14,185 nt of DNA from Ruminiclostridium sp. (lineage in GTDB: Bacteria > Bacillota > Clostridia > Oscillospirales > Oscillospiraceae), in assembly GCA_021442645.1 (NCBI GenBank), contig JABUSR010000081.1, forward strand, positions 1 through 14,185. The letters are read 5' to 3'. The position numbers and the translations under genes are program-made. Below, one piece after another: positions 7,455 through 13,474 of the stretch. Below the pieces are notes generated by a model. The model did not search any database, had not been told where the DNA came from, and was given only the letters and a program-made list of their open reading frames with translations. Every line of letters starts with the position of its first letter. The first letter of the stretch is position 1.

Positions 7455-7694
7455 ATGCGACTGGATAAATGGCTGAAGGTATCCCGCCTCATCAAGCGCC
7501 GTACCGTAGCCAATGAGGCTTGCGACAATGAGCGTATCTCGGTCAATGGCCGGGTGGTGAAGGCTTCCTATGAGGTGAAGGTAGGGGATAAGCTGGAAAT
7601 CCGCTTCGGTACCCGCACTGTTTCGGTAGAGGTCTTGTCGGTGACGGAGATGAAGGGCAAGGAAAACGCTGCCCTGATGTACAAGGAAATCTGA
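7455..7694 (+). CDS. rqcP: RqcP (YabO) S4-domain ribosome quality-control factor
   Basis: This 79-residue S4-fold RNA-binding protein is the usual length for RqcP/YabO. In B. subtilis it binds stalled 50S subunits with RqcH and stabilises the P-site tRNA during poly-alanine tailing. The S4 signature RLDKWLKVSRLIKRRTVA is at 2-19, followed by VNGRVVKASYEVKVGD (about 30-45). Arg2 and Arg16, reported as important in B. subtilis RqcP, are both present. AAGGAGAGG at 7441-7449 sets the start. The last gene before a strong terminator, it follows lepB. In Bacillus and many clostridia the gene lies in line with mazG and hup or yabP/yabQ; here hup and mazG are beside it but on the opposite strand. Confidence 0.93.
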   Translation: MRLDKWLKVSRLIKRRTVANEACDNERISVNGRVVKASYEVKVGDKLEIRFGTRTVSVEVLSVTEMKGKENAALMYKEI

Positions 7695-7725
7695 GAGATA
7701 GGACGCCGTGAAATTGCAATCTATG

Positions 7726-7766
7726 AAAAAACAGACCTGTGCCTTTGGACACAGGTCTGTTTTTTC
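7726..7766 (+). terminator. Rho-independent terminator after rqcP
   Basis: An 11-bp stem (ACAGACCTGTG at 7731-7741, CACAGGTCTGT at 7750-7760) has an 8-base loop, AAAAA before it and TTTTTT after it. The A-run on the left means it could also act on the minus strand. Positions 7767-7823 show nothing I can assign. Confidence 0.92.
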
Positions 7767-7823
7767 CTTTGGGGGGGAGGGTGGTGCCTGGGCGGCCCTG
7801 GTTCTGACGGCCTGCAGAACACG

Positions 7824-7858
7824 AAAAAACCACCCGCTGAGCACTGCCCAGCGGGTGG
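7824..7858 (-). terminator. Rho-independent terminator after hup (minus strand)
   Basis: Arms CCACCCGCT (7830-7838) and AGCGGGTGG (7850-7858) form a 9-bp stem with an 11-base loop. Read on the minus strand, a T6 run (7824-7829) follows. It lies 16 bases beyond the hup stop and faces the rqcP terminator. Confidence 0.9.
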
Positions 7859-7874
7859 TAGGATAGGCTGCAGC

Positions 7875-8150
7875 TCAGCCGTCTACGGCGTCTTTCAGGG
7901 CCTTGCCGGCCTTGAAAGCGGGGACCTTGCTGGCAGGGATGGGGATATCCTCGCCGGTCTTGGGGTTGCGGCCCATGCGCTCAGCGCGGACCTTGGTTTC
8001 GAAGGAGCCAAAGCCCACAAGCTGGACCTTTTCCTGCTCGGCAAGAGCCTTGGTGATCAGGTTGATGGCGACGTTGAGGCCGATTTCGACGTTCTTGCGG
8101 GAGAAGCCGGTCTCTTCGGCTACGCTCTGGATCAGTTCGGTTTTGTTCAT
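7875..8150 (-). CDS. hup: DNA-binding protein HU
   Basis: This 91-residue histone-like protein is full length for the HU family. It starts MNKTELIQSVAEETGFS and has the conserved GFGSF (46-50) and the DNA-inserting R61-N62-P63 at the beta-arm tip, ending FKAGKALKDAV. HU dimers bend DNA, compact the nucleoid and support replication and repair. A ribosome binding site AAAGGGA lies 8 bases before the ATG. It is the last gene of the minus-strand run, 39 bases after mazG, a neighbour pair common in Firmicutes. It is followed by a strong terminator. An own promoter in the 39-base gap was not found, although high HU levels would suggest one inside mazG. Confidence 0.97.
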   Translation of the reverse strand: MNKTELIQSVAEETGFSRKNVEIGLNVAINLITKALAEQEKVQLVGFGSFETKVRAERMGRNPKTGEDIPIPASKVPAFKAGKALKDAVDG

Positions 8151-8189
8151 GGTAATGTCCCTTTCTTCTGTAAAATAAGTTTCTTCCGT

Positions 8190-8990
8190 TTATTCCTCTG
8201 TTTTTGGGGATTTCTCTCGGTTCCAGAGAACCATGAGCTCATCTACCGGCAGGTCCCCCATAGACCTGCCCTGGGCGGTCACAGCCGCCTCCACGCCGGA
8301 GAACCGACGAATGAACTTTTCACAAGTGCCCTCCAGGGCTTCCTCGGGGTCGATGTGGAAAAACCGGGCAATTTTCACTGCTGCGAATAACAAATCCCCC
8401 AGTTCCTCCTTGATGTTGGAGTTTTGAGCGATGGCTTCCTGCAGCTCGCCCAGCTCCTCCTCCAGCTTGTCCATGGCAGCGCCCACGTTGGGCCACTCGA
8501 AGCCGGCCTTGGCGGCCTTGGCCTGGAGTTTTTCCGCCCGCCACAGGCCGGGCAGGCTCCGCGCTACGCTGTTCAGGGTATCGGTGTGGGTGGCCTGCCC
8601 CTTCTCCCGGCGCTTCAGTTCCTCCCAGTTCACCAGGACCTGATCCACCGTGTCGGCGGAGTCCTGAGAAAAAACATGGGGGTGCCGGAAAATGAGCTTT
8701 TTGCAGATCCCGTCGGCCACGTCGTCTAGGTTGAACCGACCGGCATCCTCCTCGATGGAGGCGTGGAAGAGGACCTGGAGGAGGACGTCCCCCAGTTCCT
8801 CCCGAAGGTGGTCAGGGCTGCCCTCGTCTATGGCCTCGGCGACCTCGTAGGCTTCCTCAATGAAGTTGCGCCGGATGCTTTCGTGGGTTTGCTCTATGTC
8901 CCAGGGGCAACCTCCGGGGGCTCGGAGGATGCGGACGATTTCCCGCAGGTCCTCCACGGAATAGGATGGTTTGTATTCAAAATTTATCAT
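8190..8990 (-). CDS. mazG: MazG nucleoside triphosphate pyrophosphohydrolase
   Basis: This 266-residue enzyme hydrolyses (d)NTPs to NMP and pyrophosphate. Its length matches E. coli MazG (263). Two MazG folds are visible. The first has GGCPWD (26-31), the EEAYE helix (45-49) and the EELGD motif (64-68). The second has EEELGELQEA (about 177-186) and EELGDLLFA (195-203), ending in the KFIRRF segment. The acidic pairs bind magnesium. B. subtilis YabN carries an extra N-terminal tetrapyrrole-methylase-like domain; that domain is absent here. AAAGGA (8997-9002, minus strand) precedes the ATG, and a 6-bp hairpin lies directly upstream of it. The gene is followed by hup. House-cleaning of damaged nucleotides and control of ppGpp have been linked to the family; the role here is not shown by sequence. 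Confidence 0.95.
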   Translation of the reverse strand: MINFEYKPSYSVEDLREIVRILRAPGGCPWDIEQTHESIRRNFIEEAYEVAEAIDEGSPDHLREELGDVLLQVLFHASIEEDAGRFNLDDVADGICKKLIFRHPHVFSQDSADTVDQVLVNWEELKRREKGQATHTDTLNSVARSLPGLWRAEKLQAKAAKAGFEWPNVGAAMDKLEEELGELQEAIAQNSNIKEELGDLLFAAVKIARFFHIDPEEALEGTCEKFIRRFSGVEAAVTAQGRSMGDLPVDELMVLWNREKSPKTEE

Positions 8991-9002
8991 AGGATTTCCT
9001 TT

Positions 9003-9020
9003 CCCACAAGTACCTGTGGG
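9003..9020 (-). other. Hairpin immediately upstream of the mazG ribosome binding site
   Basis: On the minus strand CCCACA and TGTGGG form a 6-bp stem with a 6-base loop. The 3' arm touches the Shine-Dalgarno AAAGGA. The 80-base gap between the flippase stop and mazG is otherwise A-rich on the minus strand with no clear promoter. The same hairpin read on the plus strand is followed by GGTTTTGTT, a poor terminator for antisense transcripts. Confidence 0.45.
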
Positions 9021-9070
9021 GGTTTTGTTGGTATTTTCTTTGTTTCTCAGCTTTTTTTATGTCGTAAAAC

Positions 9071-10660
9071 TCACTGAATTCGCAGGAGTTTTGCGATTTT
9101 ATCGCCCTTGGGCATCAGAGACAGGTCATCTCGGTTCACAACCTTGAGCAGAATGACAAGGATGCCGTAGACCACTACGCCTGCCAGAATGGCGATGCCG
9201 CAGCTGAGGGTGTTGCCCATGAACCGAGCGGCAAAGCTATAGGCAACCCAGACAGCGGCCCCCATAGCCAGGGAGGCGATGAGGGGCTTGACAAAGACCC
9301 TGCTGTACTTGGGGGGATGGGGTGTGACCCGCCGGATGGCGGCCAACTCCAGCACAGCTACCAAGGCAAAGCAAATTAGGGTGCCGATGGGGGCGCCCTT
9401 GATGCCGAAGGCGGGCTGCTGGACCAGGAAGAAGTTCACAAGGAGCTTCAGCACGCTGCCGATGGCGATGAACCAGATGGGCAGGGCGGCCCGGCCGTTG
9501 GCCTGGAGGATGGCATTGCACAGGAGCATGATGCAGACGAAGATGGAGGCGATGCCCAGAATGAGCATGCAGGCGGAGGAGACCTCCTGGTTGGTCTCGG
9601 GGAAGAGGAGCTGGATCACAGGACCGCTGAGGACGGCCAGACCCACACCGGCGGGAATGGCCAGCATGGCACCTACACGGAGGGCGGACTCAGCGACCTT
9701 ACCGGCGCCCACCTGGTCCTTCGTAGTGAGGGCGGCGGAGACGGCCGGCACGATGCAGGCGGTGAGGGAGACCATGAAGGAGGAAGGCAGGTTGTAGATG
9801 GCCACGGCTTTCTGGTAGGAGCCGTAGAGGCTGACGGCCATCTCCTCGCTGTAGGCCAGAGCACTCTGGAGGAGGTTCTGGACCTGGATGGTGTCGATGT
9901 AGGTGGTGATGGGCACCACGGAAGAACTCAGGGTGATGGGCACGGCGATGACCAGCAGGGTCTTCAGGATGCTGCCGACGGCCTGGGGCCTGTCATCACT
10001 GAGGGCTTTGGCGGGCCGGTTCCGCCGATGGTGGCGGACCATCAGGTAGACCAGGGAGACGGCACTGCCGGCGGCCACACCGCCGATGGCACCCGCTGCA
10101 GCAATCTCACTGCCAAAGCCCAGGCGGAGCAGGTACCAGGCCAGAATGAGGCCCACAACCAGCTTGGCGACAGCTTCGATGACTTGGGAGACTGCTGTGG
10201 GGACCATGTCGGAATGGCCCTGGGCGAAGCCCCGGTAGGCGGAGACGGTGCACAGGAAGAAGGCGGTGAGGGCCATGGCCCGGATGGCCGGGGCGGCCAT
10301 GCTGTCGCCCTGGAGATTGGCCAGACCTTGGGCACCGAAGAGCATGATGGCGGTGGTGACGGTGCCCAGGATGACAAAGGTCACCAGGCAGACCCGGAAG
10401 ACCCGGTTGACCTGATTCCGTTTTCCCAGGGCGTTGGCCTCGGAGATGGTCTTGGACATGGCCACCGGCAGACCGGCGGTGGAGACCATCAGGAGGAGGT
10501 TGAACACCGAGTAGGCGTTATTGAAGTGGCCGAAGCCCACGTCGCCCAGGATGCGGCCCAGAGGGATCTTATAGAGGGCGCCGATGAGCTTTACGATGAT
10601 AATCCCGGCGGCCAAGGTGGCGGCCCCGCCGAAAAAGGTGTTTTTGGATGATTCTTTCAA
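9071..10660 (-). CDS. SpoVB/YabM-type polysaccharide (lipid-linked) flippase, TTG start
   Basis: This 529-residue integral membrane protein belongs to the MOP superfamily (SpoVB, YabM, YtgP/MurJ relatives), which moves lipid-linked sugar precursors across the membrane. It begins with the family signature KNTFFGGAATLAAGIIIVKL, then ALYKIPLGRILGDVGFG (about 28-44), and contains roughly 14 hydrophobic helices with a charged loop near 215-225 (RHHRRNRPAKALSDDR). The start codon is TTG, supported by GGAGGA about 8 bases upstream on the minus strand; the first in-frame Met lies well inside the conserved N-terminus. It follows the deaminase gene by 19 bases and precedes mazG, the same neighbour as B. 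subtilis yabM. The substrate (peptidoglycan precursor, spore cortex or capsule) cannot be told from sequence. Confidence 0.9.
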   Translation of the reverse strand: MKESSKNTFFGGAATLAAGIIIVKLIGALYKIPLGRILGDVGFGHFNNAYSVFNLLLMVSTAGLPVAMSKTISEANALGKRNQVNRVFRVCLVTFVILGTVTTAIMLFGAQGLANLQGDSMAAPAIRAMALTAFFLCTVSAYRGFAQGHSDMVPTAVSQVIEAVAKLVVGLILAWYLLRLGFGSEIAAAGAIGGVAAGSAVSLVYLMVRHHRRNRPAKALSDDRPQAVGSILKTLLVIAVPITLSSSVVPITTYIDTIQVQNLLQSALAYSEEMAVSLYGSYQKAVAIYNLPSSFMVSLTACIVPAVSAALTTKDQVGAGKVAESALRVGAMLAIPAGVGLAVLSGPVIQLLFPETNQEVSSACMLILGIASIFVCIMLLCNAILQANGRAALPIWFIAIGSVLKLLVNFFLVQQPAFGIKGAPIGTLICFALVAVLELAAIRRVTPHPPKYSRVFVKPLIASLAMGAAVWVAYSFAARFMGNTLSCGIAILAGVVVYGILVILLKVVNRDDLSLMPKGDKIAKLLRIQ

Positions 10661-10679
10661 GGGTACTGTCCTCCAGGGA

Positions 10680-11981
10680 TTATCCGAAAATCAGGGGCAG
10701 GGCATAGGTCTCTACCTCGCGGCGGATGCGCTCCAGGTCCAGGGTAAAGAAGATTCCGTCTTTGTATAAGACCTTGCCGCGGGCCATAGTCATTACCACG
10801 TCCCGGCCGGTAGCGGAGTAGACCAGGTTATCGGCCGCACTGTGGCAGGGGGTCAGGTTGGGGCGGTGGAAGTCCACCAGAATGAGGTCGGCGATATAAC
10901 CCGGCTGAATGCGCCCGGCCTTGCGGCCCAGGGCCTTGGCTCCGTCGCAGGTGGCCATCCGCAGGACATCCATGGGCCGGATGGCCAGGGGGTCCCGGCG
11001 GACGCCGGGGTGAATGGTAGCGGCAAATTTCATCTCGCCGAAGAGGTCGGTGGCGTTGTTGGAGGCCACACCGTCGGTGCCCAGGGCTACGGTCACCCCG
11101 GCCCGGAGCATATCCGGGATGGGGGCAACACCGGAACCAAGCTTCAGGTTGGACACCGGGTTGTGGGCGCAGGCGATGCCCTTCTCGGCCATGATGGCCC
11201 AATCCTCGGGGGTGGTCCAGACGCAGTGGGCGGCGATGGCCCGGATATCCCAGACGCCGAAGCAGTCCAGGGCCCGGATAGGGGTGGCGCCGTGGCGGTC
11301 CAGGCTGGCCTGGTGCTCGGCCTGGGTCTCTGACACATGGATGTGAAGGCCCAGCCCCTTGTCCCGGGCGTAGTCGGCCATCCACTGCCACAGGGGGGCG
11401 TTGGAGGTGTACTCCCCGTGGATGGAGGCGTCCACCAGGATCTGGCCGTTTCCGGCCCCGTGCCACTCCTCGGTGAGGCGGATCTGGTTGCTGCAGTCCC
11501 CACAAGTCTCAGGGGAGAAGTCCTCAGGCGCACCGAAGTACACCCCACCCACAGACAGGTTGGCGCTGAGGCCGGCGTCGAACACGGCCTTGGCGATGGC
11601 AGGGGTGTGCATATACATATCGGCGATGGCGGTGGTGCCGTTGGCAATCATCTCGGCCAGACCCAGGCCGGTGCCGGCAGCTACCGCTCGGTCGTCCAGC
11701 TTAGCTTCGGCGGGGAAGATCCACTGGTTCAGCCAGGTTTGCAGATCACAGCCGCCCCCGTAGCCCCGCAGGAGGGTCATAGGGATGTGGGTATGAGCGT
11801 TCACCAGACCGGGCATCAGCAGGTTGCCGCGGCCGTCGATCTCCCGGTCAAAGGGGCCTTCGGGCCGCTGGGTGCCCACGGAGAGGATGGTCTCATCCTC
11901 TACCACCACGAAGGCGTTGTTCAGTAGGGTCTCGGCCTCGTCCATAAGGAGGGCCCGGCAGTTGTGCAGTAATGTCTTCAT
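10680..11981 (-). CDS. mtaD: Amidohydrolase: MTA/SAH (adenosine) deaminase-like
   Basis: This 433-residue metal-dependent hydrolase of the amidohydrolase superfamily resembles MtaD, which deaminates 5'-methylthioadenosine, S-adenosylhomocysteine and often adenosine. The zinc and catalytic residues are in order: H63 and H65 (NAHTH), H215 with E218 (HIHVSETQ), H252 (AAHCVW) and D303 (GTDGVASNN). The end (IADLILVDF, VLYKDG) is the usual beta-sandwich return. The ATG has AAGGTG about 7 bases upstream and follows the purine nucleoside phosphorylase stop by 9 bases, so they are coupled. Chlorohydrolase or guanine deaminase relatives share the fold, but the downstream phosphorylase partner and the motif set favour a nucleoside deaminase. 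The exact substrate is inferred. Confidence 0.85.
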   Translation of the reverse strand: MKTLLHNCRALLMDEAETLLNNAFVVVEDETILSVGTQRPEGPFDREIDGRGNLLMPGLVNAHTHIPMTLLRGYGGGCDLQTWLNQWIFPAEAKLDDRAVAAGTGLGLAEMIANGTTAIADMYMHTPAIAKAVFDAGLSANLSVGGVYFGAPEDFSPETCGDCSNQIRLTEEWHGAGNGQILVDASIHGEYTSNAPLWQWMADYARDKGLGLHIHVSETQAEHQASLDRHGATPIRALDCFGVWDIRAIAAHCVWTTPEDWAIMAEKGIACAHNPVSNLKLGSGVAPIPDMLRAGVTVALGTDGVASNNATDLFGEMKFAATIHPGVRRDPLAIRPMDVLRMATCDGAKALGRKAGRIQPGYIADLILVDFHRPNLTPCHSAADNLVYSATGRDVVMTMARGKVLYKDGIFFTLDLERIRREVETYALPLIFG

Positions 11982-11990
11982 GTGTTCACC

Positions 11991-12815
11991 TTACAGCCCT
12001 TCCAGGCAGGCCAGCACCAGGGAGGAGAACTTCCCCTTGGCGGCCTCGGCGGCGTCCAGGACCTCCTGCTCGGAAAGGGGCTGGGGCAGGACCCCGGCGG
12101 CCATGTTGGTTACCAGGGAGAAGCCCAGGACATCCATGCCGCAGTGGGCGGCAACGATGACCTCGGGGACGGTGGACATGCCCACCGTGTCACCGCCCAG
12201 ATTCCGGGCCATGCGGATCTCGGCAGGGGTCTCGTACTGGGGGCCGGGGAAGTACATGTAGACGCCTTCTTTCAGGGGCAGATCCAGCTTCCGGGCCTGG
12301 CGGCGGGCCAGCTCCTGGAGGGCAGGGGTGTAGAGGTAACTGGAGTCAGGGAACCGGGGACCGAACTCCGGCAGGTTCTCGCCCCGAAGGGGGGACTCCA
12401 GGAAGAGCTTAATCTGGTCCGTGATGAGCATCAGGTCACCGGGCCGGAAGTTCCAGTTGACACCGCCGGCGGCGTTGGTGACGAAGAGGGTGGAGCAGCC
12501 CAGCAGCCGCAGGACGCGGATGGCGTAGCTGACCTCCTCATAGGAATAGCCCTCATAGTGATGGATGCGGCCCTGCATCACAGCCACGGGCTTCCCGGCC
12601 AGGGTGCCGAAGACCAGCTGACCCTTGTGCCCGGGGGCAGTGGAGTGCTTGAAATGGGGAATCTCCCCGTAGGGGACGATGATGGGGGACTCTACCAGGT
12701 CGCCCAGGTAACCCAGGCCGGAGCCCAGGACCATGGCCACCCGGGGGGTGAAGCCGCCCAGCTTGGTGCGCAGGAAATCTGCGCTCTCCTGATAATGCGC
12801 ATAGGGTATGTTCAT
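11991..12815 (-). CDS. punA: Purine nucleoside phosphorylase, trimeric 6-oxopurine type
   Basis: This 274-residue enzyme cleaves inosine and guanosine with phosphate to give the free base and ribose 1-phosphate. The phosphate loop is LGSGLG (30-35), with R83 and H85 in GRIHHYEGY and S214 in VGMSTVPE. The purine-selecting pair of the low-mass trimeric class is present: E195 (QYET) and N237 (VTN), equivalent to human E201 and N243, so 6-oxopurines rather than adenosine are expected. GGAGG lies a few bases before the ATG on the minus strand. It is the first gene of the minus-strand set, followed at once by a deaminase that would supply its substrates from adenine nucleosides. Confidence 0.95.
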   Translation of the reverse strand: MNIPYAHYQESADFLRTKLGGFTPRVAMVLGSGLGYLGDLVESPIIVPYGEIPHFKHSTAPGHKGQLVFGTLAGKPVAVMQGRIHHYEGYSYEEVSYAIRVLRLLGCSTLFVTNAAGGVNWNFRPGDLMLITDQIKLFLESPLRGENLPEFGPRFPDSSYLYTPALQELARRQARKLDLPLKEGVYMYFPGPQYETPAEIRMARNLGGDTVGMSTVPEVIVAAHCGMDVLGFSLVTNMAAGVLPQPLSEQEVLDAAEAAKGKFSSLVLACLEGL

Positions 12816-12840
12816 AGTACACCTCCGCGTGTATCGTATT

Positions 12841-12855
12841 CCGGTCAGCGACCGG
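12841..12855 (-). other. Inverted repeat in the pnp leader
   Basis: CCGGTC (12841-12846) and GACCGG (12850-12855) form a perfect 6-bp inverted repeat with a 3-base centre, 25 bases upstream of the pnp ATG. It could be an RNA hairpin in the leader or a repressor site. No purine riboswitch or PurR box was recognised here. Confidence 0.45.
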
Positions 12856-12872
12856 GAAAAATCCAGTATCTT

Positions 12873-12904
12873 ACTATACTACACCCATATGGAATAAAAA
12901 GCAA
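12873..12904 (-). promoter_or_regulatory. Possible promoter for the pnp-mtaD-flippase set
   Basis: On the minus strand TTGCTT (12899-12904) is 17 bases from TAGTAT (12876-12881); an overlapping TATAGT (12873-12878) is a second -10 option with a 20-base spacer. Matches are moderate, but the position 60-90 bases upstream of pnp and the AT-rich setting fit. Confidence 0.45.
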
Positions 12905-12963
12905 TATTTTCCCTTTAAGTTCAAGGGTTTTTTACATTTGGACAGAAGGAAATGCCGCCCGGA

Positions 12964-12992
12964 TTGACAAAAGCGGGGGGCCGTGCTATCCT
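12964..12992 (+). promoter_or_regulatory. Sigma-A promoter for crcB
   Basis: A perfect TTGACA (12964-12969), a 17-base spacer and TATCCT (12987-12992) with an extended -10 TG (12984-12985). Transcription would start near 13000, leaving a leader of only about 43 bases, too short for the known fluoride riboswitch. Confidence 0.85.
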
Positions 12993-12998
12993 CACGGC
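12980..12998 (+). promoter_or_regulatory. Inverted repeat over the crcB -10 element (candidate operator)
   Basis: GCCGTG (12980-12985), a 7-base centre containing the -10 TATCCT, then CACGGC (12993-12998). Because it lies mostly upstream of the predicted transcription start, a DNA operator is more plausible than an RNA hairpin. The binding protein is unknown. Confidence 0.45.
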
Positions 12999-13042
12999 AG
13001 AAGAAAACACGCTCCGCTATTCCGGCGGGGGAGGGAGGCTCC

Positions 13043-13408
13043 ATGTTATCCAGCTGTCTGTTCGTGGCCGTGGGCGGTGGCGCCGGCGCGGTCTGCCGCT
13101 ATCTGGTGGGGCTGATCCCCCTCCTGCGGTGTGGGGCGTTTCCTCTGGCGACCCTCCTCATCAATTTTCTGGGCTCCCTGTGCATCGGGTTCATTGCCCA
13201 GCGGGCGGGCAGCCCCCAGGGGATGGATCCCAACCTGGTTCTACTGCTGAAGGTTGGCTTCTGCGGGGGATTCACAACCTTTTCCACCTTCTCCTTGGAG
13301 TCCCTGACCCTGCTGGAGGAGGGGCGTATGGGCCTGTTTGCCCTCTATGCTGCCCTGAGTCTGGCCCTCTGCATCGCAGGTGCGGCTCTGGGCAAGGCCC
13401 TGGGGTGA
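13043..13408 (+). CDS. crcB: CrcB/Fluc fluoride ion channel
   Basis: This 121-residue protein with four hydrophobic helices is the usual size for a Fluc subunit; dual-topology dimers export fluoride across the cytoplasmic membrane. Family motifs are present: GGGAGAVCRY (11-20), N41 in LLINFLGSL, and GFCGGFTTFSTFSLE (72-86) carrying the sodium-site and phenylalanine-box residues (F80, F83). GGGAGGGAGG about 6 bases before ATG 13043 sets the start. It is a single-gene unit with its own near-consensus promoter and terminator, divergent from pnp. Many bacteria encode two crcB genes for a heterodimer; only one is visible here, which would suit a homodimer. No fluoride riboswitch was recognised upstream. 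Confidence 0.94.
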   Translation: MLSSCLFVAVGGGAGAVCRYLVGLIPLLRCGAFPLATLLINFLGSLCIGFIAQRAGSPQGMDPNLVLLLKVGFCGGFTTFSTFSLESLTLLEEGRMGLFALYAALSLALCIAGAALGKALG

Positions 13409-13435
13409 ACCCATCCAGGAAACGAAACTGACACG

Positions 13436-13470
13436 AAGATGCTCCCTCCGTTTGAGGGAGCATCTTTTCT
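13436..13470 (+). terminator. Rho-independent terminator after crcB
   Basis: A 12-bp stem (AAGATGCTCCCT at 13436-13447, AGGGAGCATCTT at 13455-13466) with a 7-base loop, ending in a T-rich tract. It sits between two convergent genes and may also stop the minus-strand kinase transcript, although the T-run on that side is weak. Confidence 0.88.
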
Positions 13471-13474
13471 GTCT

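Noticed and set aside
12911..12933. Small hairpin CCCTT/AAGGG followed by six T on the plus strand
   Set aside because: The stem is only 5 AT/GC pairs and lies between divergent promoters, with no plus-strand transcript for it to end; probably chance.
12900..13042. Possible fluoride riboswitch upstream of crcB
   Set aside because: No match to the conserved crcB-motif sequence was seen, and the near-consensus promoter at 12964-12992 leaves too short a leader.
11982..13115. A 377-codon open frame on the plus strand antisense to the pnp gene
   Set aside because: It starts at a GTG without a ribosome binding site, is Gly-rich, runs through the pnp promoter region and overlaps crcB in another frame; pnp on the other strand has all catalytic motifs.
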